From CBFHMJ01 sp965656875 (GTDB lineage Bacteria > Pseudomonadota > Gammaproteobacteria > Enterobacterales > Alteromonadaceae), in the NCBI GenBank assembly GCA_965656875.1, contig CBFHMJ010000043.1:186001-250000 (forward strand): a DNA stretch of 64,000 nt, read 5' to 3'. A model generated the notes under the pieces. It was not told the DNA's origin. It did no database searches and saw only the letters and a list, made by a program, of their open reading frames with translations. The first letter of the stretch is position 1. Each line of letters opens with the position of its first letter. The translations under genes and the position numbers were made by a program. Shown here piece by piece: positions 16,684 through 25,118 of the stretch.

Positions 16684-19422
16684 ATGAAATTTAAGCAAGT
16701 TCTCACACCTTGTGCGGTTGCAGTAGCTCTGGCCCTGACTGGCTGTGGTGGCGACATTAATATTGATACTGGCGCGGACGTTGTAACACCTACTCCAACT
16801 CCTACGCCAACACCAACTCCCACTCCTACACCGACTCCTACACCAACTCTTCCTGGTTCATTTGACGCAGCATTATCACAAGCAGTCACACAAGCGCTTG
16901 GCAGAAACGTAACTGTCCAAACGCTTTCAGGACGTATCACTCAGGATACGACACTAACAACTGACGCGTTCTACGCGATTTCAGGTCCTCTTTTCATCGG
17001 TAACGATAACGCAGATTCAGCGACATTAACGATTGAGCCGGGCGTTGTGGTTTTCGGTCGCTCAGGTAACGACTACATGGTTATTAGCCGTGGGTCAAAA
17101 ATTGACGCTGAAGGTACAGCATCTGAACCAGTAATCATGACATCACTTCAGGATGTTGTTGGTGAGCAAACTGGCGCAGGTCAATGGGGTGGTTTAGTTC
17201 TTCTTGGTAACGCACCATCAAACAAATGTCCGGTAGACGGTTCTGACTGTGCTCTTCAGGTTGAAGGTGTAGAAGAAGGTGCTGTTTTCGGTGGTACAAA
17301 CTCAGAAGACAACTCAGGCACGCTTAAGTATGTAGTTGTTAAGCATGCAGGTTTCGAAATTGCACCTGACAATGAATTAAACGGTATCACTTTCGGTGGT
17401 GTTGGTTCTGCCACTACCGTTGATTACATTCAGGTTCACGGCAACGCTGATGACGGTGTTGAATTCTTCGGTGGATCAGTTAACGCAAAACACCTTGTTC
17501 TTACAGGCAACCAGGATGACAGCGTAGACTGGGACAACGGTTTCCAGGGTAAATTGCAGCACGTTTATATTGAGCATGACAAAAACTCAGGTGATGCAAA
17601 CCGTGCTATCGAAGCTGATAACGATGGTACAACATTAAACATCGAGCCACAGTCGAATCCAACGATCGCAAACATGACCATCATTGGTAACAACTTCGAT
17701 GGTGAAGATGATTCAGAAGGTGTTTATCTACGTGAAGGTACTAAGGCTTCTATCTATAACATGGTAATCACTGGTCCTTCTGAAATGGGCGAGTGTTTAG
17801 AAGTTGAAAACTCAGATGTTACTCAGGCTAACCTTCAGGATGGCGGCATCAAAGTTGAAAACTCAATCATGGGTTGTACTAACGGCGAAAACTTCAAATA
17901 CGCTGACGGCGCAGTAAACCTTGAAACATGGTTCCTTGGTCAGGCAGGTAACTCAGTTAGCGATTCAGTCATGCTGGATAACACTGGCGCACCGATGGCA
18001 GGCTCGCCACTTATCGCTGCAAATGCAGGCCAGGATGTTTCAAACACGGTTGATAACTTCTTCGACAGCGTTAACCACATTGGTGCGCTTGACGGCACAA
18101 ATGACTGGCGTTCAGGTTGGGCATTCGGTTTCGGTGGTGGTGTTGTATCAGCACCAGCTACAACTGAAGGTTGTCCGACAGGCACAACAGCAATTACGCC
18201 AGCTGACGGTTCGACAACGACATGTCAAATCACAGGTCGCATTACTTCTGACCTGACATTAACAGCGGGCAACCTATACGCACTAAGCGGCGCAGTATTT
18301 GTTGGTAACGACAAAGCAAACAGTGCAACACTTACGATTCAACCGGGTGTTAAAGTATTCGGTCGTTCTGGTAACGACTACCTTGTCGTAAGTCGTGGCT
18401 CTAAGATTGACGCGCAAGGCACTGCTTCAAATCCAGTAACCTTCACTTCAAACCAGGATATCACTGGCGAGCAAACTGGCGCTGGTCAATGGGGCGGTAT
18501 CGTTCTTCTTGGTAATGCACCATCAAACAAATGTCCAACTGATGGCTCTGATTGTGCCCTACAGGTTGAAGGTGTAGAAGAAGGTGCGGTATTCGGCGGT
18601 ACAGATTCAGCTGATAACTCAGGTACGCTTCGCTATGTTGTTGTTAAACATGCGGGTTTCGAAATTGCACCTGATAACGAATTGAACGGTATCACCTTCG
18701 GTGGCGTTGGTTCTGCAACCACAGTTGAATACATCCAGGTTCACCAAAACGCAGATGACGGTATCGAATTCTTCGGCGGTAACGTAAACCTGAAATACGT
18801 TGTTCTTACTGGTAATCAGGACGACAGCGTAGACTGGGACAATGGCTTCCAGGGCAAACTTCAATACGTTCTTGTTAAGCACGCGGCTGACGATTCTGAC
18901 GCTAACCGTGCGATTGAAGCGGATAACGACGGTACAACACTGGCAATCCAGCCTCAATCTAACCCAACTATCGCAAACATGACTATCATTGGTAACAACT
19001 TCGACGGTGAAGATGATTCAGAAGGTGTTTACCTGCGTGAAGGTACGATGGCTAAGCTTTACAACTTCGTCATTACAGGTCCTGCCGGTATGGGCGAATG
19101 TTTCGAAGTGGAAAACTCAGCAGAAACACAAGCGAATCTTGGCAACGGTGGCATCGTGATGACTAACTCAGTTGTTGCTTGTGAAAACGACGAGAACTTC
19201 AAAAATGCAGATGGCGCTGTTGACCTTGCTAACTGGTTTGCAAATCAGGACGGCAACGCAGTAGCAGCAAATCAGGCTGCAGTTCTGAATGGCATCTACT
19301 CTGTGTTTGCAGCAACACCTAAAGACTTCACTGGTGACACGTTCTTCGACAACGTTGACTTCATCGGTGCAGTTAAAGAAGGCAATGACTGGACTGCTGG
19401 CTGGGCTGTAGGTCTGGAATAA
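16684..19422 (+). CDS. Large lipoprotein with two tandem 435-residue repeats (predicted right-handed beta-helix)
   Basis: 912 aa. The lipoprotein signal ends at Cys21 (lipobox LTGC followed by GGD, so outer-membrane sorting is expected). A ten-fold Thr-Pro tether (35-54) follows, then two homologous halves starting near residue 81 (SGRITQD) and 516 (TGRITSD). Each half has the same order of blocks: LTIEPGVVVFGRSGNDY, GAGQWGGLVLLGNAPSNKC, a Cys pair in CPxDGSDCALQVEG, KHAGFEIAPDNELNGITFGG, DDSVDWDNGFQGKL and IANMTIIGNNFDGEDDSEG. Short repeating Gly/Asn/Asp turns suggest a parallel beta-helix. No catalytic motif is recognised. It is followed by a TonB-dependent receptor, so a surface-exposed substrate-capture partner is the best inference. 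The name multidrug transporter, sometimes attached to such proteins, is not supported. Confidence 0.85.
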   Translation: MKFKQVLTPCAVAVALALTGCGGDINIDTGADVVTPTPTPTPTPTPTPTPTPTPTLPGSFDAALSQAVTQALGRNVTVQTLSGRITQDTTLTTDAFYAISGPLFIGNDNADSATLTIEPGVVVFGRSGNDYMVISRGSKIDAEGTASEPVIMTSLQDVVGEQTGAGQWGGLVLLGNAPSNKCPVDGSDCALQVEGVEEGAVFGGTNSEDNSGTLKYVVVKHAGFEIAPDNELNGITFGGVGSATTVDYIQVHGNADDGVEFFGGSVNAKHLVLTGNQDDSVDWDNGFQGKLQHVYIEHDKNSGDANRAIEADNDGTTLNIEPQSNPTIANMTIIGNNFDGEDDSEGVYLREGTKASIYNMVITGPSEMGECLEVENSDVTQANLQDGGIKVENSIMGCTNGENFKYADGAVNLETWFLGQAGNSVSDSVMLDNTGAPMAGSPLIAANAGQDVSNTVDNFFDSVNHIGALDGTNDWRSGWAFGFGGGVVSAPATTEGCPTGTTAITPADGSTTTCQITGRITSDLTLTAGNLYALSGAVFVGNDKANSATLTIQPGVKVFGRSGNDYLVVSRGSKIDAQGTASNPVTFTSNQDITGEQTGAGQWGGIVLLGNAPSNKCPTDGSDCALQVEGVEEGAVFGGTDSADNSGTLRYVVVKHAGFEIAPDNELNGITFGGVGSATTVEYIQVHQNADDGIEFFGGNVNLKYVVLTGNQDDSVDWDNGFQGKLQYVLVKHAADDSDANRAIEADNDGTTLAIQPQSNPTIANMTIIGNNFDGEDDSEGVYLREGTMAKLYNFVITGPAGMGECFEVENSAETQANLGNGGIVMTNSVVACENDENFKNADGAVDLANWFANQDGNAVAANQAAVLNGIYSVFAATPKDFTGDTFFDNVDFIGAVKEGNDWTAGWAVGLE
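16786..16848 (+). repeat. Thr-Pro (TP)10 coding repeat
   Basis: Ten Thr-Pro dipeptides form the tether after the lipidated cysteine. Third codon positions are mixed (CCT, CCA, CCC, CCG; ACA, ACT, ACG), so it is not a pure hexanucleotide microsatellite. The same DNA gives a spurious Val-Gly repeat frame on the other strand. Confidence 0.9.
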
Positions 19423-19455
19423 GATTCAGGTCAGGACAGACGACCATGGAAGAGT

Positions 19456-19494
19456 GCAAATGCGTTGCTAAACAGAGCAGCGCATTTGCTTTTT
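19456..19494 (+). terminator. Terminator between the lipoprotein and receptor genes
   Basis: 14-base arms GCAAATGCGTTGCT and AGCAGCGCATTTGC (one G-U pair) around AAACAG, followed by TTTTT. It would reduce transcription into the receptor gene 52 bases on, or set the ratio of lipoprotein to receptor. Confidence 0.88.
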
Positions 19495-19545
19495 AAAAGA
19501 CCCGCTTAATTACTCTAAAGCCTGCAATTTTTAAGAGGTTTACAC

Positions 19546-22203
19546 ATGAAAATGCCGACTAACGGATTCCGCTTATCTAACCTGACAATCGCGGTCATGA
19601 TCGGTCTTTCTGCAACCAGCGCGTTAGCAGCAGACGAACAAGACGCAGCCGAAGAAGAAGAACAGGTTATTGAAGAAGTTGTTACGGTAGGAACTCGTTT
19701 AAAAGGAACTGCTGCGGCAGTTTTAGAAGAGCGTAAACAACAGGCATTCGTTGCTGACATTCTTGGCGCTGAACAAATTTCTCGTTCAGGTGACTCAGAC
19801 GCCGCATCAGCGCTTCGCCGTGTTACCGGCTTGACGCTGGTTGACGGAAAATTCATTTATGTTCGTGGTTTAGGTGAGCGCTATTCAAGTACTCAGCTAA
19901 ACGGCGCAACGGTTCCAAGTCCAGACCCGACTCGCTCGGTCATTCCTCTGGATTTATTTCCATCTCAAATTATCGAAAGTCTTTCCGTACAAAAATCATT
20001 CTCGCCATCCATGCCTGCTTCATTTGGTGGCGGTAACGTGAATATTCGTACTAAGAGTATTCCTAATGATTTCATTTTCAACGTACAGGCCAAAGTTGGC
20101 ACTGACTCTGAAAACTGGGATGACGGCTTACAATACGATGACGGCAGCACCGCCTGGTATGGTCGCGACAGCGGTACCCGTGGCGCACCTGAATCACTGC
20201 ATAACCTTTGGTCAAGCCGCACATTCCTGAATGATATTTCTATTGAAGAAAATCGCCAGATCGCACTGGATATTAATCGCAACTACGATCCGACATTCCA
20301 GAGCGTCGACCCGGATATGGGCCTGAAAGCAACACTGGGTAACTACTACGATTTCGATGAGACGCGTGTTGGTTTCCTTGCTGTAGCGGGTTATGACAAT
20401 GAGTGGGACGTCGCTGAAGAGTATCAGGGTGAAGATTTCCGTCAGGCTGGTGACGACTGGGAATTCGTTCGTGGCTGGGACAAAGTTGACTCAACCGAAC
20501 ACTCTGTTCGCTGGTCAGGTATGTTAAACCTTGGCATGGATTACGATCGCACACACAAAATCGACGTAAGTTTAATGGCGTTGAACGATACCCGTGATCA
20601 GGTACGTGACAAATACGGTAATTCAAACAACATCTTACTGGAAGATGGTCAGCGTATTCGTTCATTCGACGTTATTTATGAAGAACGTGAGCTGCTAGTA
20701 AACCAAATCAAAGGTAAACACACGTTCCCTGAATGGTGGTATATCGGTCTTGACTGGCAATATTCTGATGCTCGCTCAAGCCGTAAAGCACCGGGTAACA
20801 TGGAATCACGTTTCATCATTGAAGATGACAACGAAGATGGCATCTTTGATCTTGAGACTGAAGCAGGACTGACGAACGCAACAACAGCAGCTCGTTACAG
20901 CTTCCAGGAATTACACGACAAGGTCCGTAACTTTGGTTACAACGTGTCACTACCACTTGAACTGGATCAGTGGGAAATCGAACTGAAAGTCGGTGGCGAT
21001 TTTGTTGAGAAAGCACGTAACTCTGAAACACGTCGTTTCGACATCAATGCCCGCGCACTAAGTAACTTTGATCTGTCAGGCCACCGCATGAGCGATATTC
21101 TGTCAGATGATGCCATTGCAAATGCAACGCTTAATCAACGTTTACTGCGTGATACAACCATCGCCGGGGATGATTATATCTCTGCAACGAAAGTAGACGC
21201 TGGCTACTTTGAAGCTGATTTATTCTTCGATGGCACCTGGCGTTTCTCAGGTGGTATTCGTTATGAAGATTTCCGCCAGGTAGTTGTTCCAATCGTTCCT
21301 CAGACAGGTGATATCGACTTACCTTCTGATGCAACGCCTCAGGATTTATTAGATCTGACTTTCCAGGAAGACGACTTCTACCCTTCACTGGCTATTACTT
21401 ACGTGATGGACAATGAAATGCAGTTCCGTTTCAGCTACGGTGAAACCGTGGTTCGTCCGGATGTCCGTGAAGTTTCACCGTCGACCTACATTGATCCAAT
21501 TACTGAATTCCCAATCGGTGGTACGCCGGGGTTATCGACTACTGCTATTGATAACTACGACTTCCGTTGGGAGTGGTATCGTGAATCAGGCGACAGCCTT
21601 TCTATCGGCCTGTTCTATAAAGACATGGACGCACCCATTGAGTCTGTTCAGTCACCTGCTCAGGACGGTCCTCCACTTATCCGTATCGCAAATGCTGAAA
21701 CAGGTGAAGTCTACGGTATTGAGTTCGACTTCATGCAGAGTCTTGGTTTCCTTGGCGAAGTGGGTAATGACTTTTTCGTATCAGGTAACGTGACACTGAG
21801 TGACTCTGAAATCGTTCTTGATTCACAAAGCATCGTAGAGCAAACCGGTGTATCAACAGCCGTCACTAATCTGACTCGTCGTCTGACAGGTCACTCTGAA
21901 TATGTGGTTAACTTCCAGTTAGGCTTTGACTCACCAAATGGCGAGCATGCCGCAACACTGGTTTACAACGTATTCGGTGAGCGAATCATTATTCCTGGTA
22001 TCGAGCGTCGTCCGGATGCAGAAGAGCAGCCGTTCCATTCGTTAGATCTGGTTTACTCATGGTTCCCTGATTTCAACAGTACAATCAAACTTAAAGTTCA
22101 GAATATTCTGGATGAAACCAAAGAAATTCGATTTGATAACACCTTGCTGCGTTCCGAGACTCAGGGTGTAGGCTTCAGCCTTTCATACAAATACGAGTTC
22201 TAA
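19546..22203 (+). CDS. TonB-dependent outer-membrane receptor
   Basis: 885 aa. Signal peptide about 1-28 (ATSALAADE), TonB-box-like EEVVTVGT at 43-50, plug domain (about 60-190) with the motif RGLGERYSSTQLNG and PSPDPTRSVIPLDLFPS typical of a proteobacterial subfamily, then a 22-strand barrel ending with the aromatic YKYEF. No CarboxypepD or signalling extension. Import substrate unknown. Preceded by the duplicated lipoprotein and followed by a di-heme cytochrome; the TonB2 motor encoded 4.5 kb upstream is the obvious energy source. AGAGG lies about nine bases before the ATG. Confidence 0.93.
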   Translation: MKMPTNGFRLSNLTIAVMIGLSATSALAADEQDAAEEEEQVIEEVVTVGTRLKGTAAAVLEERKQQAFVADILGAEQISRSGDSDAASALRRVTGLTLVDGKFIYVRGLGERYSSTQLNGATVPSPDPTRSVIPLDLFPSQIIESLSVQKSFSPSMPASFGGGNVNIRTKSIPNDFIFNVQAKVGTDSENWDDGLQYDDGSTAWYGRDSGTRGAPESLHNLWSSRTFLNDISIEENRQIALDINRNYDPTFQSVDPDMGLKATLGNYYDFDETRVGFLAVAGYDNEWDVAEEYQGEDFRQAGDDWEFVRGWDKVDSTEHSVRWSGMLNLGMDYDRTHKIDVSLMALNDTRDQVRDKYGNSNNILLEDGQRIRSFDVIYEERELLVNQIKGKHTFPEWWYIGLDWQYSDARSSRKAPGNMESRFIIEDDNEDGIFDLETEAGLTNATTAARYSFQELHDKVRNFGYNVSLPLELDQWEIELKVGGDFVEKARNSETRRFDINARALSNFDLSGHRMSDILSDDAIANATLNQRLLRDTTIAGDDYISATKVDAGYFEADLFFDGTWRFSGGIRYEDFRQVVVPIVPQTGDIDLPSDATPQDLLDLTFQEDDFYPSLAITYVMDNEMQFRFSYGETVVRPDVREVSPSTYIDPITEFPIGGTPGLSTTAIDNYDFRWEWYRESGDSLSIGLFYKDMDAPIESVQSPAQDGPPLIRIANAETGEVYGIEFDFMQSLGFLGEVGNDFFVSGNVTLSDSEIVLDSQSIVEQTGVSTAVTNLTRRLTGHSEYVVNFQLGFDSPNGEHAATLVYNVFGERIIIPGIERRPDAEEQPFHSLDLVYSWFPDFNSTIKLKVQNILDETKEIRFDNTLLRSETQGVGFSLSYKYEF

Positions 22204-22554
22204 AAAGTAACAGACCCAAACCCAACCAACAAAGGAGAGCTTCGGCTCTCCTTTTTATTGGCTGACAGCCAATGACCTGCTATGAATTATCCGCTGCTAA
22301 TAACCAGCCCACTTAATATCATCTGTTAATTATAAATTCAAAATATAAACATTAATGTTTCATTAGTTCTTCATTTTGAATAGCATGTAGTTGCTACAGA
22401 GTTTTATAAAATATCTGTATTTATTATGGAGATAACAAAAACATAGAGAAATTAAAGTTCTTATAACTTTATTTTTGAAATGCAGATATTTGAAACCAAA
22501 ATATATTCGTCAGCACTATAGTTGTTAGATAATAACCAAACAAAGGACAAGACC
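22204..22554. other. Region between the receptor and the di-heme cytochrome gene
   Basis: Apart from the terminator at 22231-22256 this 351-base stretch is very AT-rich and shows no credible gene. A separate promoter for the cytochrome gene is expected here. No PhoB-like pair was found. Confidence 0.5.
22231..22256 (+). terminator. Terminator after the TonB-dependent receptor
   Basis: Stem GGAGAGC / GCTCTCC with a TTCG tetraloop and a T5 tract (extended by AAA/TTT pairing). A textbook intrinsic terminator. Confidence 0.95.
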
Positions 22555-24030
22555 GTGGATCTTAAAAAAGCACTCATTGTCAGTACATTGACCACTGTAC
22601 TGGCTGGCTGTAACAGCGGCAGCAAGTCAACAGAAGCCCCACCACCCGTAGCACCAGAACAACCTGATCCACTTCAGGTAATGATTGAAGAAAAAGGCAT
22701 TACAGCAAACCCTACTGCAAACAGAGTCATCCCATCTATTGAAGATCCTCTGCCACAATTGGGTAAGAAGTTATTTTTTACTAAGGCACTAAGTGGCGAT
22801 CTTGATACTGCCTGTGTCACTTGTCACCACCCATTCATGGGCGGTGGGGACAACTTGTCTTTACCTGTCGGCGTCCACGCAGTTGATCCAAATTTACTGG
22901 GTCCAGGCCGATTACACAGTGAACATAGTTTTGGTTTCGATGGTGGCCCTACGGTGCCAAGAAATGCCCCAACAACCTTCAATACCGCTTTGTGGGATAA
23001 AACCTTTTTCCACGATGGACGTATTGAGAGTTCAAGTGCTGTAGCTGGTGAAAATGGTGGCGGCAATATTCGTACACCTGATACGCCATTCGGCGTTGAT
23101 GATCCTGCGGCTATCACACTACCGCAAGCTCAGGCCCGTTTCCCGGTGACTTCCGCAGAGGAAATGCGAGCAGAATTCCAGAAAGGTGAATCAAATCAGG
23201 TCGTTCGCGATGCATTGATGGCACGGCTAATTTCTCAGGAAATACCAAATACCTGGCTAGATGAGTTCCGGGCAGCATTCAATAGTAATGCAGATGCAGA
23301 CACACTTATGGTTTATCAGAATGTTGCGATTGCAATTGGCGAATATGAACGATCACAAACGTTCGTAAACACTCCCTGGAAAGCGTATCTGGATGGCAAC
23401 AACAACGCGATAAGCCGAAAAGCTAAAAATGGCGCATTATTATTTTACCGTACTATTGAAGAAGGCGGTGCGAACTGTGCCTCTTGTCATAGCGGTGACT
23501 TCTTTACCGATGAGTCTTTCCACGCTGTTGCCATGCCGCAGGTCGGTCGAGGTAAAGGTGATGGCACAACTGGCGATGATGACTTTGGCCGTTTCCGCGA
23601 AACCAAAGCAGAGGCAGATCGCTATGCTTTCAGAACACCATCACTAATCAATGTCGAAGTAACCGGCCCGTATACCCATGCAGGTGCTTACACCTCTCTG
23701 GAAGATGTGGTTCGTCATCACCTGAATCCTCAGGAAGCCATTGCCAGCTATGACTTCACGGGCGCAAGCCTTGACCCGGGTATGCAGGTTGAAAATGCTC
23801 AGGCGAATACAGAAGCGGCACTGACTGTTGTCTCCGCTCAACAAGCCGCAGGCACAACTCACCTGACCAATGTTGAATTAACCAATACTCAAATTAGTGA
23901 TCTGGTTGAGTTTCTGAAAGCGTTAACAGACCCTTGCGTGAAAGATCGTGAATGTCTGAAACAGTGGATCCCAGATGAAAGTGACAGTGACCCGGATGGC
24001 CTTCGTTTGCATGCTACGACTGAATTGTAA
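22555..24030 (+). CDS. Di-heme cytochrome c peroxidase / MauG-family lipoprotein
   Basis: 491 aa. Start chosen at GTG 22555: AAAGGA lies seven bases upstream and the product then begins with a compact lipoprotein signal ending at Cys19 (lipobox LAGC); a TTG frame start at 22522 has no such support. Two covalent heme sites CVTCH (87-91) and CASCH (308-312) define two cytochrome c domains of the CcpA/MauG superfamily. Members reduce peroxide or oxidise a partner protein. A Pro-rich linker follows the lipid anchor. At 491 aa it is longer than classical CcpA (about 340). Position after a TonB receptor and beta-helix lipoprotein suggests a shared pathway, perhaps oxidative processing of a metal or ligand at the cell surface. 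Confidence 0.88.
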   Translation: MDLKKALIVSTLTTVLAGCNSGSKSTEAPPPVAPEQPDPLQVMIEEKGITANPTANRVIPSIEDPLPQLGKKLFFTKALSGDLDTACVTCHHPFMGGGDNLSLPVGVHAVDPNLLGPGRLHSEHSFGFDGGPTVPRNAPTTFNTALWDKTFFHDGRIESSSAVAGENGGGNIRTPDTPFGVDDPAAITLPQAQARFPVTSAEEMRAEFQKGESNQVVRDALMARLISQEIPNTWLDEFRAAFNSNADADTLMVYQNVAIAIGEYERSQTFVNTPWKAYLDGNNNAISRKAKNGALLFYRTIEEGGANCASCHSGDFFTDESFHAVAMPQVGRGKGDGTTGDDDFGRFRETKAEADRYAFRTPSLINVEVTGPYTHAGAYTSLEDVVRHHLNPQEAIASYDFTGASLDPGMQVENAQANTEAALTVVSAQQAAGTTHLTNVELTNTQISDLVEFLKALTDPCVKDRECLKQWIPDESDSDPDGLRLHATTEL

Positions 24031-24077
24031 TTCGGCGTAATCTGAAGCCTTACACACTGATATTTATAAACATCCTG

Positions 24078-24110
24078 ACACCGACATCAGTTATTGATGC
24101 CGGTGTTTTT
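24078..24110 (+). terminator. Terminator of the di-heme cytochrome gene, overlapping the convergent dehydrogenase gene
   Basis: Stem ACACCGACATCA / TGATGCCGGTGT (one mismatch) with a GTTAT loop and T5. The stop codon of the convergent dehydrogenase (24091-24093) lies in the loop region, so its last codons are part of the terminator DNA. Confidence 0.88.
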
Positions 24111-25020
24111 GTATATGATTTGCCAGTTGACGAACTAAAACCGTTCTGGCTTGTTGACTGGCCCAGGCGCAGTGTGGCGTCACAATTAATCGGGAATGTT
24201 TAAAGGTCAACAATGGATGTTCATTCCCTGGCGGTTCTTGTGTCAGAACATCGATACCTGCTCCACCGATAACGCCCTGATCAATCGCTTTAACTAAATC
24301 AGTTTCATGAATAATCCCACCACGAGCGGTATTAATGATTAATGCATCAGGTTTCATGAGTTGTAATTCAGCCGCTCCGATTAAATGGTGTGTTTCATCG
24401 GTTAACGGACAATGCACAGAGACTATATCGCTCACCTTCAATAGTTCATGCAAAGACACTCTTCCTTCCTGTGCCGGTTGGTTAACCCGGTTGGCTATTA
24501 CAATGTTCATATCAAATGCGTTTGCGATTTTCTCAACTTCTTTTGCAATAGCCCCATAACCAATAATGCCCAGTGTTTTCCCATACAACTCACTGATAAC
24601 ATGATGATTGAGACAAAAACTGTTATGCGCTGACCAGCGTCCTGACGCCACATCATGTTGATACGCCCCAAGATGATTAGTTAACGCAAGCATTAAACTC
24701 CAACAATGTTGTGCAACCGACTTAGCAGCATAATCCGCTACATTTTTGACAGGTATTCCTCGCTGTTCAGCTGCATTCAAGTCAACGTTATTCATACCAG
24801 TGGCCGCAACACAGATGAGCTTTAACTGACCAGCCTGAGAAATGGTGGCCTTATCCAGCTTTACTTTATTAGTGATAACGATATCCATATCCGCTATACG
24901 TTCATGAACCAGTTCTTCTGGCGTATGAGGCCAACAAGTTAATGAATCAACGACAGTTTCAATGGGTGTTAAAGAGACATCAGGACCAATCGTCTCAGCA
25001 TCTAAAAAGACTGCTTTCAT
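24091..25020 (-). CDS. D-2-hydroxyacid dehydrogenase (NAD-dependent, glycerate/hydroxypyruvate type)
   Basis: 309 aa cytosolic oxidoreductase interconverting a 2-hydroxyacid and a 2-oxoacid. Rossmann motif GIIGYGAIAKEV, signature with catalytic Arg in INTARGGIIHETDL, Glu in the following QEPPGNEHPL segment and catalytic His in VTPHCAWAS are all present. Overall sequence resembles glycerate dehydrogenase / hydroxypyruvate reductase, but the exact substrate cannot be fixed. ATG 25020 is chosen because AGGTAGG precedes it and the product begins at the usual first strand (MKAVFLDAETIG). The 33-residue upstream extension of the frame would overlap the divergent protease gene. Confidence 0.9.
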   Translation of the reverse strand: MKAVFLDAETIGPDVSLTPIETVVDSLTCWPHTPEELVHERIADMDIVITNKVKLDKATISQAGQLKLICVAATGMNNVDLNAAEQRGIPVKNVADYAAKSVAQHCWSLMLALTNHLGAYQHDVASGRWSAHNSFCLNHHVISELYGKTLGIIGYGAIAKEVEKIANAFDMNIVIANRVNQPAQEGRVSLHELLKVSDIVSVHCPLTDETHHLIGAAELQLMKPDALIINTARGGIIHETDLVKAIDQGVIGGAGIDVLTQEPPGNEHPLLTFKHSRLIVTPHCAWASQQARTVLVRQLANHIQKHRHQ

Positions 25021-25118
25021 TTTTCCTACCTTTATTTCTGTTTGCTTTTTACTCAAAACTATTGAACCTGATATAAATACAGCGTTACACTTCGTTCCGC
25101 TATGGAAACATTGGCACA

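Noticed and set aside
16584..16940. Minus-strand frame with a long Val-Gly repeat
   Set aside because: It is the antisense reading of the Thr-Pro tract of the lipoprotein and has no ribosome site or family.
17921..18256. Second plus-strand frame inside the lipoprotein gene
   Set aside because: Shadow of the duplicated lipoprotein; Gln/Arg/Leu-biased composition and no ribosome site.
22257..22554. Pho box before the di-heme cytochrome gene
   Set aside because: Only isolated CTGT-like elements were found (for example CTGTTAA near 22323), without a second half-site.
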